From the NCBI RefSeq assembly GCF_024172185.1, contig NZ_JAMZEC010000001.1, positions 1,488,001 to 1,552,000 on the forward strand: a DNA stretch of 64,000 nt, written 5' to 3'. Each line of letters starts with the position of its first letter. Position 1 is the stretch's first letter. Under the pieces are notes generated by a model. That model worked only from the letters and a program-made list of their open reading frames with translations. It did no database searches and was not told where the DNA came from. The translations under genes were made by a program, and so were the position numbers. The stretch comes from Nonomuraea roseoviolacea subsp. carminata (lineage in GTDB: Bacteria > Actinomycetota > Actinomycetes > Streptosporangiales > Streptosporangiaceae). Positions 1 through 8,770 of the stretch are shown here, piece by piece.

Positions 1-152
1 GACGACACCAACGCCTCCATCGCCAGCTTCACCCGCGGCGCCGTACGCCCACCCGTCACCGCGTACGGGCGCACCGGCGACCCCGGGTCGAAGGACGACG
101 GCGGCCGCTGCGCGGGACCGCTGTTCCATCTGGGATCGGTCACCTCGATCAC
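1..152 (-). CDS. cvnC: CvnC1, DUF742 protein (5' part only, cut by window edge)
   Basis: The first 50 codons of a DUF742 (CvnC) gene; the rest lies left of the window. The GTG start at 152 overlaps the TGA of cvnB1 in a GTGA, suggesting translational coupling. The visible part holds the family signature RPYAVTGGRTAPR followed by the start of the conserved domain. It is identical base for base to the first 152 bp of cvnC2. In known conservons CvnC is a small cytoplasmic winged-helix-like protein that joins a membrane complex with CvnA, CvnB and the GTPase CvnD. A cvnD is expected just outside the window. Confidence 0.85.
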   Translation of the reverse strand, partial: MIEVTDPRWNSGPAQRPPSSFDPGSPVRPYAVTGGRTAPRVKLAMEALVS

Positions 153-571
153 CTGGACTGACTTGCCCGCAGCTCCGCGCGCACCGCCGGAGTCAGCACC
201 TGACCAGCACGATCGACCATCAGGGTCATCTGGTACGCCACCAGACCCATGTCGCAGTCGGGGGCCGCCAGCACCGCCATGCACGAGCCGTCGCTGATCG
301 ACATGATCAGCATCAGCCCCCGCTGCATCTCCACGATCGTCTGGTTGACCACGCCTCCTTCGAACACCCGCGCCGCGCCCTGCGTCAGGCTGACCAGACC
401 GGAGGCGATGGCCGCGAGCTGGTCGGCCCGGTCGGGCGGGAATCCGGCGGACGCGGCGAGCGGCAGGCCGTCCGAGGAGACGACCACCGCGTGCGCCACT
501 CCGGGCACGGTGCTGACGAAATCGGTGATCAGCCAGTCGACGCCACGTGCCGCGTGACTGAGGTCCTTCAT
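149..571 (-). CDS. cvnB: CvnB1, roadblock/LC7 domain protein
   Basis: A 140-residue single-domain roadblock/LC7 protein of normal CvnB length. The conserved core is visible: PGVAHAVVVSSDGLPLA, the RADQLAA helix, and APDCDMGLVAYQMTL near the C-terminus. In conservons CvnB belongs to the membrane-associated complex and is thought to connect the sensor CvnA with the GTPase CvnD. Roadblock proteins commonly act as GAP-like or scaffold partners of small GTPases. The ATG start overlaps the stop of cvnA1 by four bases (ATGA) and the stop overlaps cvnC1, so A-B-C are translationally coupled. The protein is identical to CvnB2. Confidence 0.95.
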   Translation of the reverse strand: MKDLSHAARGVDWLITDFVSTVPGVAHAVVVSSDGLPLAASAGFPPDRADQLAAIASGLVSLTQGAARVFEGGVVNQTIVEMQRGLMLIMSISDGSCMAVLAAPDCDMGLVAYQMTLMVDRAGQVLTPAVRAELRASQSR

Positions 572-3450
572 GCGCCCTCCTCACTGCTGCCGGCGTCCCG
601 GGGTCCCGCCGGGTACGCCTTGCCCTCGTTGATGTCCTCGCGGGCGGCCCGGAAGCCCTGTTGGAAGCTGGACAACCGGTTACGCACCCGGTCCGGCGAG
701 ACCGCCGGCATCGGCGTGACGCCCTTGGGCGGGGCCGCGCCGCCCGCCGAGCCGGGGACGAGGTTCGCCTTCGGCACCCGCTTGGGCAGACCGGACGCCG
801 TCGCGCCGTCGCGCACCGGCTCCACCACGGCCTCCGCCGCGCTCCACCCCGCGTCGGCCTTCGACGAGCCCCAGCTCGCGCCGCCGGCGAACCACGCCGA
901 CTCCACGGCCGCGAAGATCGGCAGGTAGTCGTCCCCGGCGGAGGGCTGGCTGTCCACCCGCGGGATGGGGCCGGTGCTGGCCGCGTCGGTCTCCGGGAAG
1001 TCGGGGCGCGACGGCCGCGGGCGGCCCAGCGGCCGGTCGAAGGGCCGCTCGATCGGCGGGTCCGGAGCCCCCCAGGGATGGGGGTCGTCGAGCGGGGGCC
1101 GCCGGGGCAGGCCGTTGCCGTTCCAGCCGGAGTCCTGGGGCGGCAGCCACGAGTCGTTGGTGTCGAACCCGGCGCGCGGCTCCGACGGCCAGCCGCTGGG
1201 CTCGGACGGCCAGGACGGCATGGCCGGCCAGCCGTTGTGCCGGTCGGGCCCGGACGGGCCGGACAGACCAGGCGGGCCGGACAGACCTGACGGGCCGGAC
1301 GGGAAGGACGGATGGCCGGGCCCCGGCTGGTAGCCGCCCGCGGTCCAGGTCGGCGTGGGAGCGGGCGACGGCGCGAGCCGCGGGCCGCTGAAGGAGTCCT
1401 CCTGCGCGGGGCCGGGCGGGTTCGCGTACGCGGGCGAGGGGTTGCCGAGCAGGGAGTCCGGGAGCAGCACCATGGCGGTCAGGCCGCCGGAGGCGTGCGG
1501 CCGGAGCTGGACGCGGATGCCGTGACGGTGGGCCAGCCGGGCGACCACGAACAGGCCCATGCGGCGGGAGGCCGACACGTCCACGGTGGGCGCGTCGGTC
1601 AGGCGCTCGTTGGCCTGGACCAGCTCGTCCTGCGTCATGCCGATGCCCGCGTCGGTGATGGACAGCATGACGCCGCCGCCGTCGATGCGGCTGCCCGACA
1701 CCGTCACCCTGGTCTCGCGCGGCGAGAACGACAGGGCGTTCTCGACCAGCTCGGCCAGGAGGTGGATGACGTCGTTGACGGCCTGGCCGGCCACCGACAC
1801 CCCGTCGGGGACCTGGAGGACCACCCGCTCGTAGTTCTCGACCTCCGAGAGGGAGGCCCGGGTCACGTCCACCAGCTTGACGGGCTGGCTCCAGCGGCGG
1901 GGCGGGTCCTGGCCGGCCAGCACCAGCAGGTTCTCGCTGTTGCGCCGCATACGGGTCGCCAGGTGGTCCAGCTTGAACAGGTTCGCCAGCCGGCTCTCGT
2001 CCTGCTCGCCCTGCTCCAGACCGTCGATCAACGTGATCTGCCGCTCCACCAGCGTCTGACTGCGCCGCGACAGGTTCACGAACATCGCGTTCACGTTGGA
2101 ACGCAACCGCGACTCCTGGCCGGCCAGCCGCACCGCCTCGCGGTGGACCTCGTCGAAGGCCCGGGCGACCTCACCGATCTCGTCGTCGCCGACGACGCCG
2201 ATCGGCTCCACGTCCGGCACGCCGGCCGTGTCCGAATCCCGCAGCCGCTGGACCGTTTCGGGCAGGCGGCGCCCGGCGATCAGCAGCGCCTCGCGGCGCA
2301 GCCGGCGCAGCGGGCTGCTGAGGGAACGTGCCATCAGCACGGTGACCAGCAGGACGAGCACCAGGAGCCCGGCGATCGCGATCGCGAAGACCATCGCGCC
2401 CTGCTGCTCGGAGACCTGGACGGTACGGCTGCGCAGCATGATCGAGTCGGCGACCCGCTGCTCGACCTGCCGCATGCCGTCGATGGTCTCGGTGACGGCG
2501 GTGAACCACGCCTGGCCGTCGCCGGTGAGGTCGAGGCCGGGGTCGGTGAGCGGCTGCCCGGCGTCCTGCAGGGCCAGCGCGCGGGCCTGGATCAGCTCGG
2601 CACGGTCCACGGCCTGGCCGCTGACCGTGTCGTCGTAGGCCTGGCGCAGCGCGAGCGGCACCTGCGCGCGGAAGGCGGCCAGCTCGCTGTTGCGCTGCGC
2701 GCGGGCGGCGATGAACGCGTCCAGCTCGTCCTGGCTGAAGTGGCCGACGGCCAGCGCCGAGACCAGCAGCGCCCGCTGCCGCGACACGTACTGCTTGGCT
2801 CGCGACAGGGCGGCGAACCCGGCGACGGTGTCGGTGAGCTCCTTGTCGACGGCGCCCTGGTCGATGGTGGCGTTGAGGCCGAGGAAGTCGGAGATGGACC
2901 GGTCGTACAGCTCGATGACGGAGGCGACGTTCAGCTTGGACTCCGTCGCGGTCCTGCGCGAGCTGGGCAGCTCGTCGAAGCGGGTGCGGGTGTTCCTCAG
3001 GGTGCGCTTGCCCAGCTCCGACAGTGACGGCTCGGCCGTCGCGGCGACGGCGGTGGTCCGTTTGACGCTGGCGTCCACGACGAGCTGCTGACGCTTGAAC
3101 TGGTCTCCCTCGACGCCCTTGCGGCCGGCGGCGACGTACCGCGCCGCCATGTCGCGTTCGAGCGCGAGGTCACGGGAGAGCTCACCAAGCTGGGACACCA
3201 GGGCGCCCACGTCGCTGAAGCGCTGGTACTGCTGCGCGCTGCTGATCGACCCAGTGACCCGCAGACCGCCGAAGAGCACGGCGACGATCGTGGGAACCGC
3301 GATGACCGCGATGAGGCGGGTGCGGACGCGCCAGTTGCGCAGCGCGAACGGGCTGCCCGGCTTCGGCAGCTCCGCCGGCACGGCATCGGCCACAGACGGT
3401 CCCGGCACGTCGGGATCTCTACGACCAGGTTCGGTCGTTGTCGTCGTCAC
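568..3450 (-). CDS. cvnA: CvnA1, conservon sensor histidine kinase (NIT-like sensor)
   Basis: A 960-residue membrane sensor kinase. Residues 46-66 form TM1. Residues 67-350 form a mostly helical extracytoplasmic region resembling nitrate/nitrite-sensing (NIT) domains. TM2 is at about 353-374 and HAMP at 375-440. The LDHLATRMRRN box (H near 495) is followed by a HATPase domain with N box ELVENALSFSP (567-577) and DAGIGM (600-605), then a long Pro/Gly/Ser-rich tail with a collagen-like GPSG run. I chose the GTG at 3450 because GAGAGG lies just upstream, an arrangement shared with cvnA2 and cvnA3; the open frame itself runs on to 3543. From residue 157 to the end it is identical to CvnA2, while residues 1-156 are only distantly similar. 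The ligand is unknown. Confidence 0.92.
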   Translation of the reverse strand: MTTTTTEPGRRDPDVPGPSVADAVPAELPKPGSPFALRNWRVRTRLIAVIAVPTIVAVLFGGLRVTGSISSAQQYQRFSDVGALVSQLGELSRDLALERDMAARYVAAGRKGVEGDQFKRQQLVVDASVKRTTAVAATAEPSLSELGKRTLRNTRTRFDELPSSRRTATESKLNVASVIELYDRSISDFLGLNATIDQGAVDKELTDTVAGFAALSRAKQYVSRQRALLVSALAVGHFSQDELDAFIAARAQRNSELAAFRAQVPLALRQAYDDTVSGQAVDRAELIQARALALQDAGQPLTDPGLDLTGDGQAWFTAVTETIDGMRQVEQRVADSIMLRSRTVQVSEQQGAMVFAIAIAGLLVLVLLVTVLMARSLSSPLRRLRREALLIAGRRLPETVQRLRDSDTAGVPDVEPIGVVGDDEIGEVARAFDEVHREAVRLAGQESRLRSNVNAMFVNLSRRSQTLVERQITLIDGLEQGEQDESRLANLFKLDHLATRMRRNSENLLVLAGQDPPRRWSQPVKLVDVTRASLSEVENYERVVLQVPDGVSVAGQAVNDVIHLLAELVENALSFSPRETRVTVSGSRIDGGGVMLSITDAGIGMTQDELVQANERLTDAPTVDVSASRRMGLFVVARLAHRHGIRVQLRPHASGGLTAMVLLPDSLLGNPSPAYANPPGPAQEDSFSGPRLAPSPAPTPTWTAGGYQPGPGHPSFPSGPSGLSGPPGLSGPSGPDRHNGWPAMPSWPSEPSGWPSEPRAGFDTNDSWLPPQDSGWNGNGLPRRPPLDDPHPWGAPDPPIERPFDRPLGRPRPSRPDFPETDAASTGPIPRVDSQPSAGDDYLPIFAAVESAWFAGGASWGSSKADAGWSAAEAVVEPVRDGATASGLPKRVPKANLVPGSAGGAAPPKGVTPMPAVSPDRVRNRLSSFQQGFRAAREDINEGKAYPAGPRDAGSSEEGA

Positions 3451-3807
3451 TGGTGGCAACCTCTCGCCATGGGCCTGCTTCTGGATGAGCGGCATCGTCA
3501 CGCCAACGAGATGATCGCAGGCTGGTTCGCCCAATTTGAGCACAAACCTCAGAGATGAGCCAACGCCTCACAGTTTCCACCGTTCCAAGGACACACTGCG
3601 TAGCCAGTAGACGCCCATCGGCGGACAAATAACCAAAGATCATGACAAAAGGCACATAAAGGACATTTATCTATATTGCTGACATATAGTGGATAGCACC
3701 ATATACGGGGTATAGCGCTTCAGCTCCGATCTTCTCTCCGGTACGCTTCACGCCCGGCATCCCACGGTGCCGATCTCCATAAGCTTCCCCTGGTAGGAGA
3801 ACCCCCC
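3451..3807. promoter_or_regulatory. Divergent promoter region cvnA1 / importer 1
   Basis: A 357-bp spacer between divergent cvnA1 and the lipoprotein gene, clearly AT-richer than its surroundings from about 3590 to 3715. Within it, CTATAT and ATATAG (3671-3676 and 3684-3689) form a perfect inverted repeat with a 7-bp spacer, a plausible operator. A second imperfect AT-rich pair (ATATAC, GTATAG) follows near 3701. The lipoprotein gene has its ribosome site AGGAG at about 3797. No riboswitch-like structure was recognised. Confidence 0.5.
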
Positions 3808-4794
3808 ATGAGACGCATACTGCGCTGCCACGCCATCGTTCTGGGCGTCGCAGCCGCACTCGCCCTTGCCGGTTGCAGCGGGAACGGTGATACCGCCAAG
3901 ACGGCGGCCGGCGGCAAGGGATTAGAGAAGACCACGATCAAGGTCGGTGGGCTGCCCATTCCCGACGTCGCGCCGTTGCACATCGCGATCGCCAAGGGGT
4001 ACTTCAAGGAAGAGGGTCTCACGGTGGAGCCGGTGGTCATCACCGGTGGCGCGGCGGCCATCCCGCAGATCAAGAGCGGCGCGCTGGACATCTCGCAGGG
4101 CAACTACGTCTCGGCCTTCCTCGCGACCAGCAAGGGCGACAAGCTCAAGATGATCGCCGACATGTACCAGGCCGCTCCCAACACCTTCAACGTCATGGTT
4201 CCCAAGGATTCGCCGATCAAGACGGTGGCGGACCTGAAGGGCAAGACCGTCCTGGTCAACAACCTCAAGAACATCGCCCAGCTCGCCGTGACGACGCAGC
4301 TGAAGGTGGCCGGCCTCGGCGAGACCGACGTCAAGTTCGTGGAGAAGCCGTTCCCGGACATGGCCAACGCCGTCACCACCGGGCAGGCCGACGCCGCCTG
4401 GATGACCGAGCCGTTCATCACCTCCACCCAGAGCCAGCTCGGCTTCCGCAAGCTCGTCGACACGATGACGGGCCAGATGGAGGACTTCCCCATCGCGGGC
4501 TGGATGGCCACCGAGGACTGGACGCAGAAGAACCCGAAGACCCTCGCGGCCTTCCAGCGGGCGATCGGCAAGGCGCAGGCGCTCGCCGCCGGTGACCGCA
4601 AGGAGGTGGAGAAGGTGCTGCCCACGTACACGAAGATCGACGCGCAGGCGGCCTCCGTCATCACCCTGGGCAGCTACCCGACCGAGCTCAACGAGAACCG
4701 GCTGCAGAAGGTGGCCGACCTGATGCTCGAGTACAAGTACCTGGAGAGCCCGGTCGCCGCCAAGTCGATCATCGTGACGGCTGCCGGCGGATGA
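3808..4794 (+). CDS. ABC importer 1, NMT1/SsuA-type substrate-binding lipoprotein
   Basis: A 328-residue lipoprotein: basic start, hydrophobic h-region, lipobox LAGC (lipidated Cys near residue 23), then a Gly/Lys-rich linker. The mature part has the TauA/SsuA/NMT1 pattern: a PIPDVAPLHIAIAKGYFKEEG start, ISQGNYVSAFLAT in the first lobe, and ADAAWMTEPF in the hinge region. This family binds small organic solutes such as sulfonates, pyrimidine precursors or aromatic acids; the ligand cannot be read from sequence. AGGAG precedes the ATG by a good distance. Its stop overlaps the first permease in ATGA. It is homologous to the lipoprotein at 13440 but well diverged. Confidence 0.9.
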   Translation: MRRILRCHAIVLGVAAALALAGCSGNGDTAKTAAGGKGLEKTTIKVGGLPIPDVAPLHIAIAKGYFKEEGLTVEPVVITGGAAAIPQIKSGALDISQGNYVSAFLATSKGDKLKMIADMYQAAPNTFNVMVPKDSPIKTVADLKGKTVLVNNLKNIAQLAVTTQLKVAGLGETDVKFVEKPFPDMANAVTTGQADAAWMTEPFITSTQSQLGFRKLVDTMTGQMEDFPIAGWMATEDWTQKNPKTLAAFQRAIGKAQALAAGDRKEVEKVLPTYTKIDAQAASVITLGSYPTELNENRLQKVADLMLEYKYLESPVAAKSIIVTAAGG

Positions 4795-5567
4795 TCGGAG
4801 CGCGGCTGCTCCGCGGCCTCGCCGGCGCCGCGGGGTTCCTCGTCGCCGGCGAGCTCGTCATCCGTTTCGCCCTGAGCAGCGACGTGATCTACCCACCGCC
4901 CTCGGTGGTCCTGTACGAGGCCGCGCGGCTGCTCGCCGACCCCGACTTCCTGGCCGGGGTCGTCATGACCCTCCGGAACTGGGCGCTCGGCCTGCTGGCC
5001 GCGGTCGTGGTGGCCGTTCCGCTGGGAGTGCTGCTCGGCGCCCTGTCGCCCGTGGAGCGGGCGGTGCGACCGCTGCTGGAGTTCCTGCGCCCCATCCCCT
5101 CGGTCGCGATCATCCCCCTCGCGATCCTGCTGATCCCGGTGGACATGGCGATGAAGGTCTCCGTCATCGTCTACGCGTCCGTGTGGCCCATCCTCATCAA
5201 CACGTTGTACGGGATGCACGACGTCGACCCGGTGGCGAAGGACTCGCTGCGCAGCTTCGGGTTCGGATCGCTGGCCGTGCTGCGCCGGGTGAGCCTCCCC
5301 AGCGCCGCGCCCTTCGTCGCGACCGGGATCCGGATCGCCGCCGGGATCGCGCTCATCCTCGCCATCAGCGCCGAGCTGCTGGCCGGCGGCACGGACGGGA
5401 TGGGCGTCTACGTGATCCAGGCCGCGAGCGGGAACAGGACGGACCTGATGCTGGCGGCGACGTTCTGGGCCGGGGCCTTCGGCCTGATCTCGAACGCGAT
5501 ACTGACGGCCGCGGAGCGCCGCCTGTTCCACTGGCACCGGATGCGGACGGGGGCGCAGGAGTCGTGA
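4791..5567 (+). CDS. ABC importer 1, permease A
   Basis: A 258-residue inner-membrane permease of the SsuC/TauC (BPD_transp_1) family with about six hydrophobic segments. The cytoplasmic EAA loop that docks the ATPase is seen as DSLRSFGFGSLAVLRRVSLPSAAP, and the family motif EFLRPIPSVAIIP is present. Its ATG overlaps the lipoprotein stop, and its TGA overlaps the GTG of permease B, so the three are one coupled operon. It probably pairs with permease B as a heterodimer. No ATPase gene follows in this operon; the nearest candidate is at 17589. Confidence 0.9.
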   Translation: MIGARLLRGLAGAAGFLVAGELVIRFALSSDVIYPPPSVVLYEAARLLADPDFLAGVVMTLRNWALGLLAAVVVAVPLGVLLGALSPVERAVRPLLEFLRPIPSVAIIPLAILLIPVDMAMKVSVIVYASVWPILINTLYGMHDVDPVAKDSLRSFGFGSLAVLRRVSLPSAAPFVATGIRIAAGIALILAISAELLAGGTDGMGVYVIQAASGNRTDLMLAATFWAGAFGLISNAILTAAERRLFHWHRMRTGAQES

Positions 5568-6343
5568 ACGTGCTGGCAAGGCTCTGGTTCGTCCCCGCCG
5601 TCGCCGTCGTGTGGGAGGTCGTCACGCGGAGCATCGGCGACGCCGACTTCCCGCCGCCCTCGACGATCGTGGCGCGCATGCACGAGATGTGGTTCTCCGG
5701 TCCCGCGTCGCGGCTGTTCCTCACCGACGACGCGGTCGCCAACATCCTGCCGAGCCTGCAACGCCTGTTCGGCGGGTGGCTCTTGGCCGCCGTGATCGGC
5801 ATCGTCCTCGGAGTGGTGCTCGGGCGCTCGCGCATGGCCGCGCAGTACTTCGACCCGCTGTTCGAGTTCGGCCGCGCCATCCCGCCGCCCCTGCTGATCC
5901 CGCTGTTCTTCATCCTGTTCCACGCGGGCCTGCAGGTGCACCTCGCCACCATCGTGTTCGGCGTGATCTGGCCGGTGCTGCTCAACTCCATCGACGGAGC
6001 CCGGGCCGTGGACCGCACCTACGTCGACACGGGCGTGGTCTTCGGCCTGTCGCGGGCCCAGCGCCTGCGGGTCATCGTCATCCCCGCCGCGTCACCCAAG
6101 ATCTTCGCCGGGCTGCGGCTCAGTCTGTCCCTGGCGCTGATCCTCATGGTGATCTCGGAGCTGTTCGGCAGCAGCGACGGGATCGGCTACCAGCTCCTCC
6201 AGGCCCAGCGCGGCTTCGACACCCCCGCCGTCTGGGCGGCGATCGCCCTGCTCGGCATCCTGGGCTACCTGGTGAACTCGCTGTTCGTGCTCGTCGAGCA
6301 CCGGGTGCTCATCTGGCACCGGCAGGCCGGCCGAACCACCTGA
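5564..6343 (+). CDS. ABC importer 1, permease B
   Basis: A 259-residue permease of the same family as its neighbour. The motif EFGRAIPPPLLIPLFF and the EAA-type loop (DTGVVFGLSRAQRLRVIVIPAASP) are visible, followed by hydrophobic helices and a basic C-terminus. The GTG at 5564 makes a GTGA overlap with permease A. The frame is open far upstream, but that part is antisense-like shadow of permease A. Two different permeases in tandem imply a heterodimeric channel. It is parallel in position and family to the gene at 15238. Confidence 0.88.
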   Translation: MNVLARLWFVPAVAVVWEVVTRSIGDADFPPPSTIVARMHEMWFSGPASRLFLTDDAVANILPSLQRLFGGWLLAAVIGIVLGVVLGRSRMAAQYFDPLFEFGRAIPPPLLIPLFFILFHAGLQVHLATIVFGVIWPVLLNSIDGARAVDRTYVDTGVVFGLSRAQRLRVIVIPAASPKIFAGLRLSLSLALILMVISELFGSSDGIGYQLLQAQRGFDTPAVWAAIALLGILGYLVNSLFVLVEHRVLIWHRQAGRTT

Positions 6344-6408
6344 CCGCCGGTCCGGGCGAAGCCATCGAAGCCCACCATCCTTGTGAACCCATAGAAGGCA
6401 AAGGACAT

Positions 6409-7413
6409 ATGCCCCATTCGGACGATCTCCTCTGGGACGCGGTCTCCGGACTCTCCCGTTTCGCGGCTCTGCTCACCATGGCGGAGCTGGGCGTGGCCGA
6501 CCACCTGGCCGACGGGCCGGTCACGACGGAGGAACTGGCCGAGCGTTGCCAGGCCCACGCCCCCGCGCTGCGGCGGGTCCTGCGCGAGCTGACCAGCATG
6601 GGACTGCTCCGCCCGGCCGGGACGGACGGCCACGAGCTGACCGAGCGCGGATCGGCCCTCCGGTCGGACGCCCCGCACTCGCTGCGTTCCTCCATCCGCA
6701 TGCTCGGCGAGGAGGGCTTCTGGTACGCCATGGGCAATCTCCCGGAGACGGTCCGCACCGGCAAGTCGGCGTTCGCCGCCCGGTTCGGCCACCTGTACGA
6801 GCACCTGGCCGCCCGTCCCGAGGCGAGCCGGCTGTTCGACGACTACATGCGGGCCAGAGCCGTCACGTTCACCGAGAACCTGGCCAAGCGGTACGACTTC
6901 CCGCAGACCGCCACCATGGTGGACGTCGCCGGAGGCAAGGGGCACATCCTCGCCACGGTCCTGCGCGCCAACCCGGACATGCGCGGCGTCCTCTTCGACC
7001 TCGACCACGTCACCGAGGGCGCCAGGGAGTACCTGACCGGCGAGGGCCTGGCGGATCGGTGCGACGTCGTGGCGGGGGACTTCTTCGCCGGGGTGCCGGC
7101 GGGCGCGGACGTGTACCTGCTGGCGAGCGTCCTGCACAACTGGGGCGACGACGACGCGGTCGGCATCCTGCGCAACGTCCGCCGCGCGATGGCGCCCTCC
7201 GGGCGCGTGCTGATCCTGGAGGTGGTCCTCCCCGACGGCACCGAGCCGCACCTCGGCAACGATCTCGACATGCGGATGCTGGCCATCTTCGACGGCGCGG
7301 TGGAACGCAGCAGCCAGGAGTACGCGGCGCTGTTCGGCCGGGCCGACCTGAAGCTCACCGACGTGATCGAGCTGGGCGCGGGCGCCTCCCTCATCGAGGC
7401 CGTCCCGAGCTGA
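6409..7413 (+). CDS. SAM-dependent O-methyltransferase (winged-helix dimer type)
   Basis: A 334-residue class I methyltransferase of the plant/actinomycete O-methyltransferase family. Residues 1-85 are the winged-helix dimerisation domain (FAALLTMAELGVADHLADG, LRRVLRELTSMGLL). The SAM-binding motif VDVAGGKGHIL follows near 170, and the catalytic-region motif LHNWGDDDAV near 245. Such enzymes methylate hydroxyls on small aromatic or polyketide-like molecules. It lies 65 bp after permease B with AAGG before the ATG, so it is probably read with the importer. A strong hairpin follows it. The substrate is unknown; modification or inactivation of the imported compound is an inference. Confidence 0.88.
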   Translation: MPHSDDLLWDAVSGLSRFAALLTMAELGVADHLADGPVTTEELAERCQAHAPALRRVLRELTSMGLLRPAGTDGHELTERGSALRSDAPHSLRSSIRMLGEEGFWYAMGNLPETVRTGKSAFAARFGHLYEHLAARPEASRLFDDYMRARAVTFTENLAKRYDFPQTATMVDVAGGKGHILATVLRANPDMRGVLFDLDHVTEGAREYLTGEGLADRCDVVAGDFFAGVPAGADVYLLASVLHNWGDDDAVGILRNVRRAMAPSGRVLILEVVLPDGTEPHLGNDLDMRMLAIFDGAVERSSQEYAALFGRADLKLTDVIELGAGASLIEAVPS

Positions 7414-7445
7414 TCACGCTCGAACAGGTCGATCCGACGTGAGAC

Positions 7446-7478
7446 AAAAGGGGGAGCGCCCACGGCGCTCCCCCTTTT
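7446..7478 (+). terminator. Strong hairpin between methyltransferase and monooxygenase
   Basis: A perfect 15-bp stem (7446-7460 with 7464-7478) closed by a 3-base loop, AAAA on the left arm and TTTT on the right, as in an intrinsic terminator. It lies between two co-directional genes 97 bp apart, so it should end the importer 1 transcript or reduce read-through into the monooxygenase. The symmetry would let it work in both directions. Confidence 0.85.
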
Positions 7479-7510
7479 CGTGTGTCACACCACCGGGAGG
7501 ACACCGCACC

Positions 7511-8755
7511 ATGCGGATCATGATCATCGGCGCCGGCATCGGCGGGCTGACCACGGCGCTGAGCCTGCACACGGCCGGGCTGGACTGCGTGGTCGTCGAG
7601 TCGGCCGCCGTCCTGCGCCCGCTGGGCGTGGGCATCAACCTCCAGTCGCACGCCACGCGTGAGCTGACCGAGCTCGGCCTCGCCGAGCGGCTCGCCGAGA
7701 AGGGCGTGGAGACCACGTTCATGACGTTCACCGACCGGTTCGGCGGCGAGATCCTGTCGATCCCGCGCGGTCGCTCGGCCGGATACCGGTGGCCGCAGTA
7801 CTCCATCCACCGGGGCGAGCTGCAGATGATCCTGCGCGCCGCCGTCGAGGAGCGGATCGGCCCGGTCCGGCTCGGCACCCGCTTCGAGGGGTTCGAGCAG
7901 GACGGCGACGGGGTCGAGGTCGCCCTGCGCGACGTCGCCACCGGCGGGGCCACGCGCGAGCGGGTGGACGTGCTGGTCGGCGCCGACGGCGTGCAGTCGT
8001 CGGTCCGGGCGCTGCTGCACCCGGAGGGCGACCCGCTGCGGTGGGGCGGCATCCGCATGTGGCGGGGCATCGCGGACGGCGACCGGGTCAGGGACGGCGC
8101 GACCGTGTTCGTCGCCGGGACGAACCTGAGCGTGAAGTTCGTCGCCTACCACATCTCCCCCGCCGACCCCCGCATGGTCAACTGGGTGGCCGAGGTCAAG
8201 GTCGGGGACGGCGGCGAGGTCGGCGAGGCCGACTGGTCGCGGACGGGCCGCCTGGAGGACGTGGCTCCCTACTTCGCGGGCTGGAAGCACCCGGACGTCG
8301 ACGTGACGGCCCTGCTCAGGGCGACCGGGCGGATCCTGGAGTACCCGATGGTGGACCGTGACCCGCTGGAGTGGTGGGGGCGGGGCCGGGTGACGCTGCT
8401 CGGCGACGCCGCGCACCCGATGTACCCGATCGGCTCGAACGGCGGGTCGCAGGCGGTGCTCGACGCCCGGGTGCTGGCCCGGTGCCTGGCCACGTCCGGC
8501 GACCCGGCCGAGGCGCTGGCGGTGTACGAGGCGGAGCGGCGCCCGCCGACGTCGGCGCTGGTGCTCGCCCATCGGGCGCTGCCGGTGGAGGAGACGATCA
8601 GCCTGGTGATGGAGCGCGCGCCGTACGGGTTCGCCGACATCGCCGACGTGCTGACGCCGGAGGAGCTGCGGGCCATGACGGCCGCACAGCGCGGGATCAC
8701 CGACATGGACGTGAAGGCGCTCAACGAGCGCGAGTCCTGGAGCGTGGTGCGCTGA
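7511..8755 (+). CDS. FAD-dependent monooxygenase, PhzS/salicylate-hydroxylase-like
   Basis: A 414-residue group A flavoprotein hydroxylase. The N-terminal Rossmann motif IGAGIGGL (residues 5-12) binds the FAD ADP part, VGADGVQSSVR is the DG motif, and LLGDAAHPMYPIGSNGG is the GD motif contacting FAD ribityl. LGVGINLQ and IRMWRG match the PhzS branch, whose founding member hydroxylates a phenazine carboxylate. The reaction here is probably NAD(P)H-dependent hydroxylation of an aromatic or heteroaromatic acid. I chose the ATG at 7511 because GGGAGG lies about 10 bases upstream; the open frame to the left crosses the hairpin. It converges on cvnD2 with 15 bp between. Confidence 0.88.
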   Translation: MRIMIIGAGIGGLTTALSLHTAGLDCVVVESAAVLRPLGVGINLQSHATRELTELGLAERLAEKGVETTFMTFTDRFGGEILSIPRGRSAGYRWPQYSIHRGELQMILRAAVEERIGPVRLGTRFEGFEQDGDGVEVALRDVATGGATRERVDVLVGADGVQSSVRALLHPEGDPLRWGGIRMWRGIADGDRVRDGATVFVAGTNLSVKFVAYHISPADPRMVNWVAEVKVGDGGEVGEADWSRTGRLEDVAPYFAGWKHPDVDVTALLRATGRILEYPMVDRDPLEWWGRGRVTLLGDAAHPMYPIGSNGGSQAVLDARVLARCLATSGDPAEALAVYEAERRPPTSALVLAHRALPVEETISLVMERAPYGFADIADVLTPEELRAMTAAQRGITDMDVKALNERESWSVVR

Positions 8756-8770
8756 CGTGCGACGGCCGTG

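Larger units (their letters stand above)
1..2983. repeat. Long direct repeat, copy 1 (at least 2,983 bp, apparently identical)
   Basis: Every base I compared matches 9604-12586 (constant offset 9,603). The repeat covers the start of cvnC, all of cvnB and the 3' three quarters of cvnA. Its right end is sharp: both copies read to the codons for RFDELP and then diverge completely. Its left end is outside the window. There is no transposase, and no terminal inverted repeat or target duplication at the visible end, so it is a duplicated or converted segment rather than an insertion sequence. Confidence 0.95.

Noticed and set aside
1..2983. The long repeat as an insertion sequence or composite transposon
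   Set aside because: It contains only conservon genes, has no transposase, and its visible end lies inside cvnA without inverted repeat or target duplication.
5564..8755. A secondary-metabolite gene cluster built on the methyltransferase, monooxygenase and glycosyltransferase
   Set aside because: No PKS, NRPS, terpene or other scaffold gene is in the window, and the glycosyltransferase is separated by two conservons and under its own regulator.
8756..8770. A terminator between the monooxygenase and cvnD2
   Set aside because: The gap is only 15 bp and no inverted repeat is visible in it or directly beside it.
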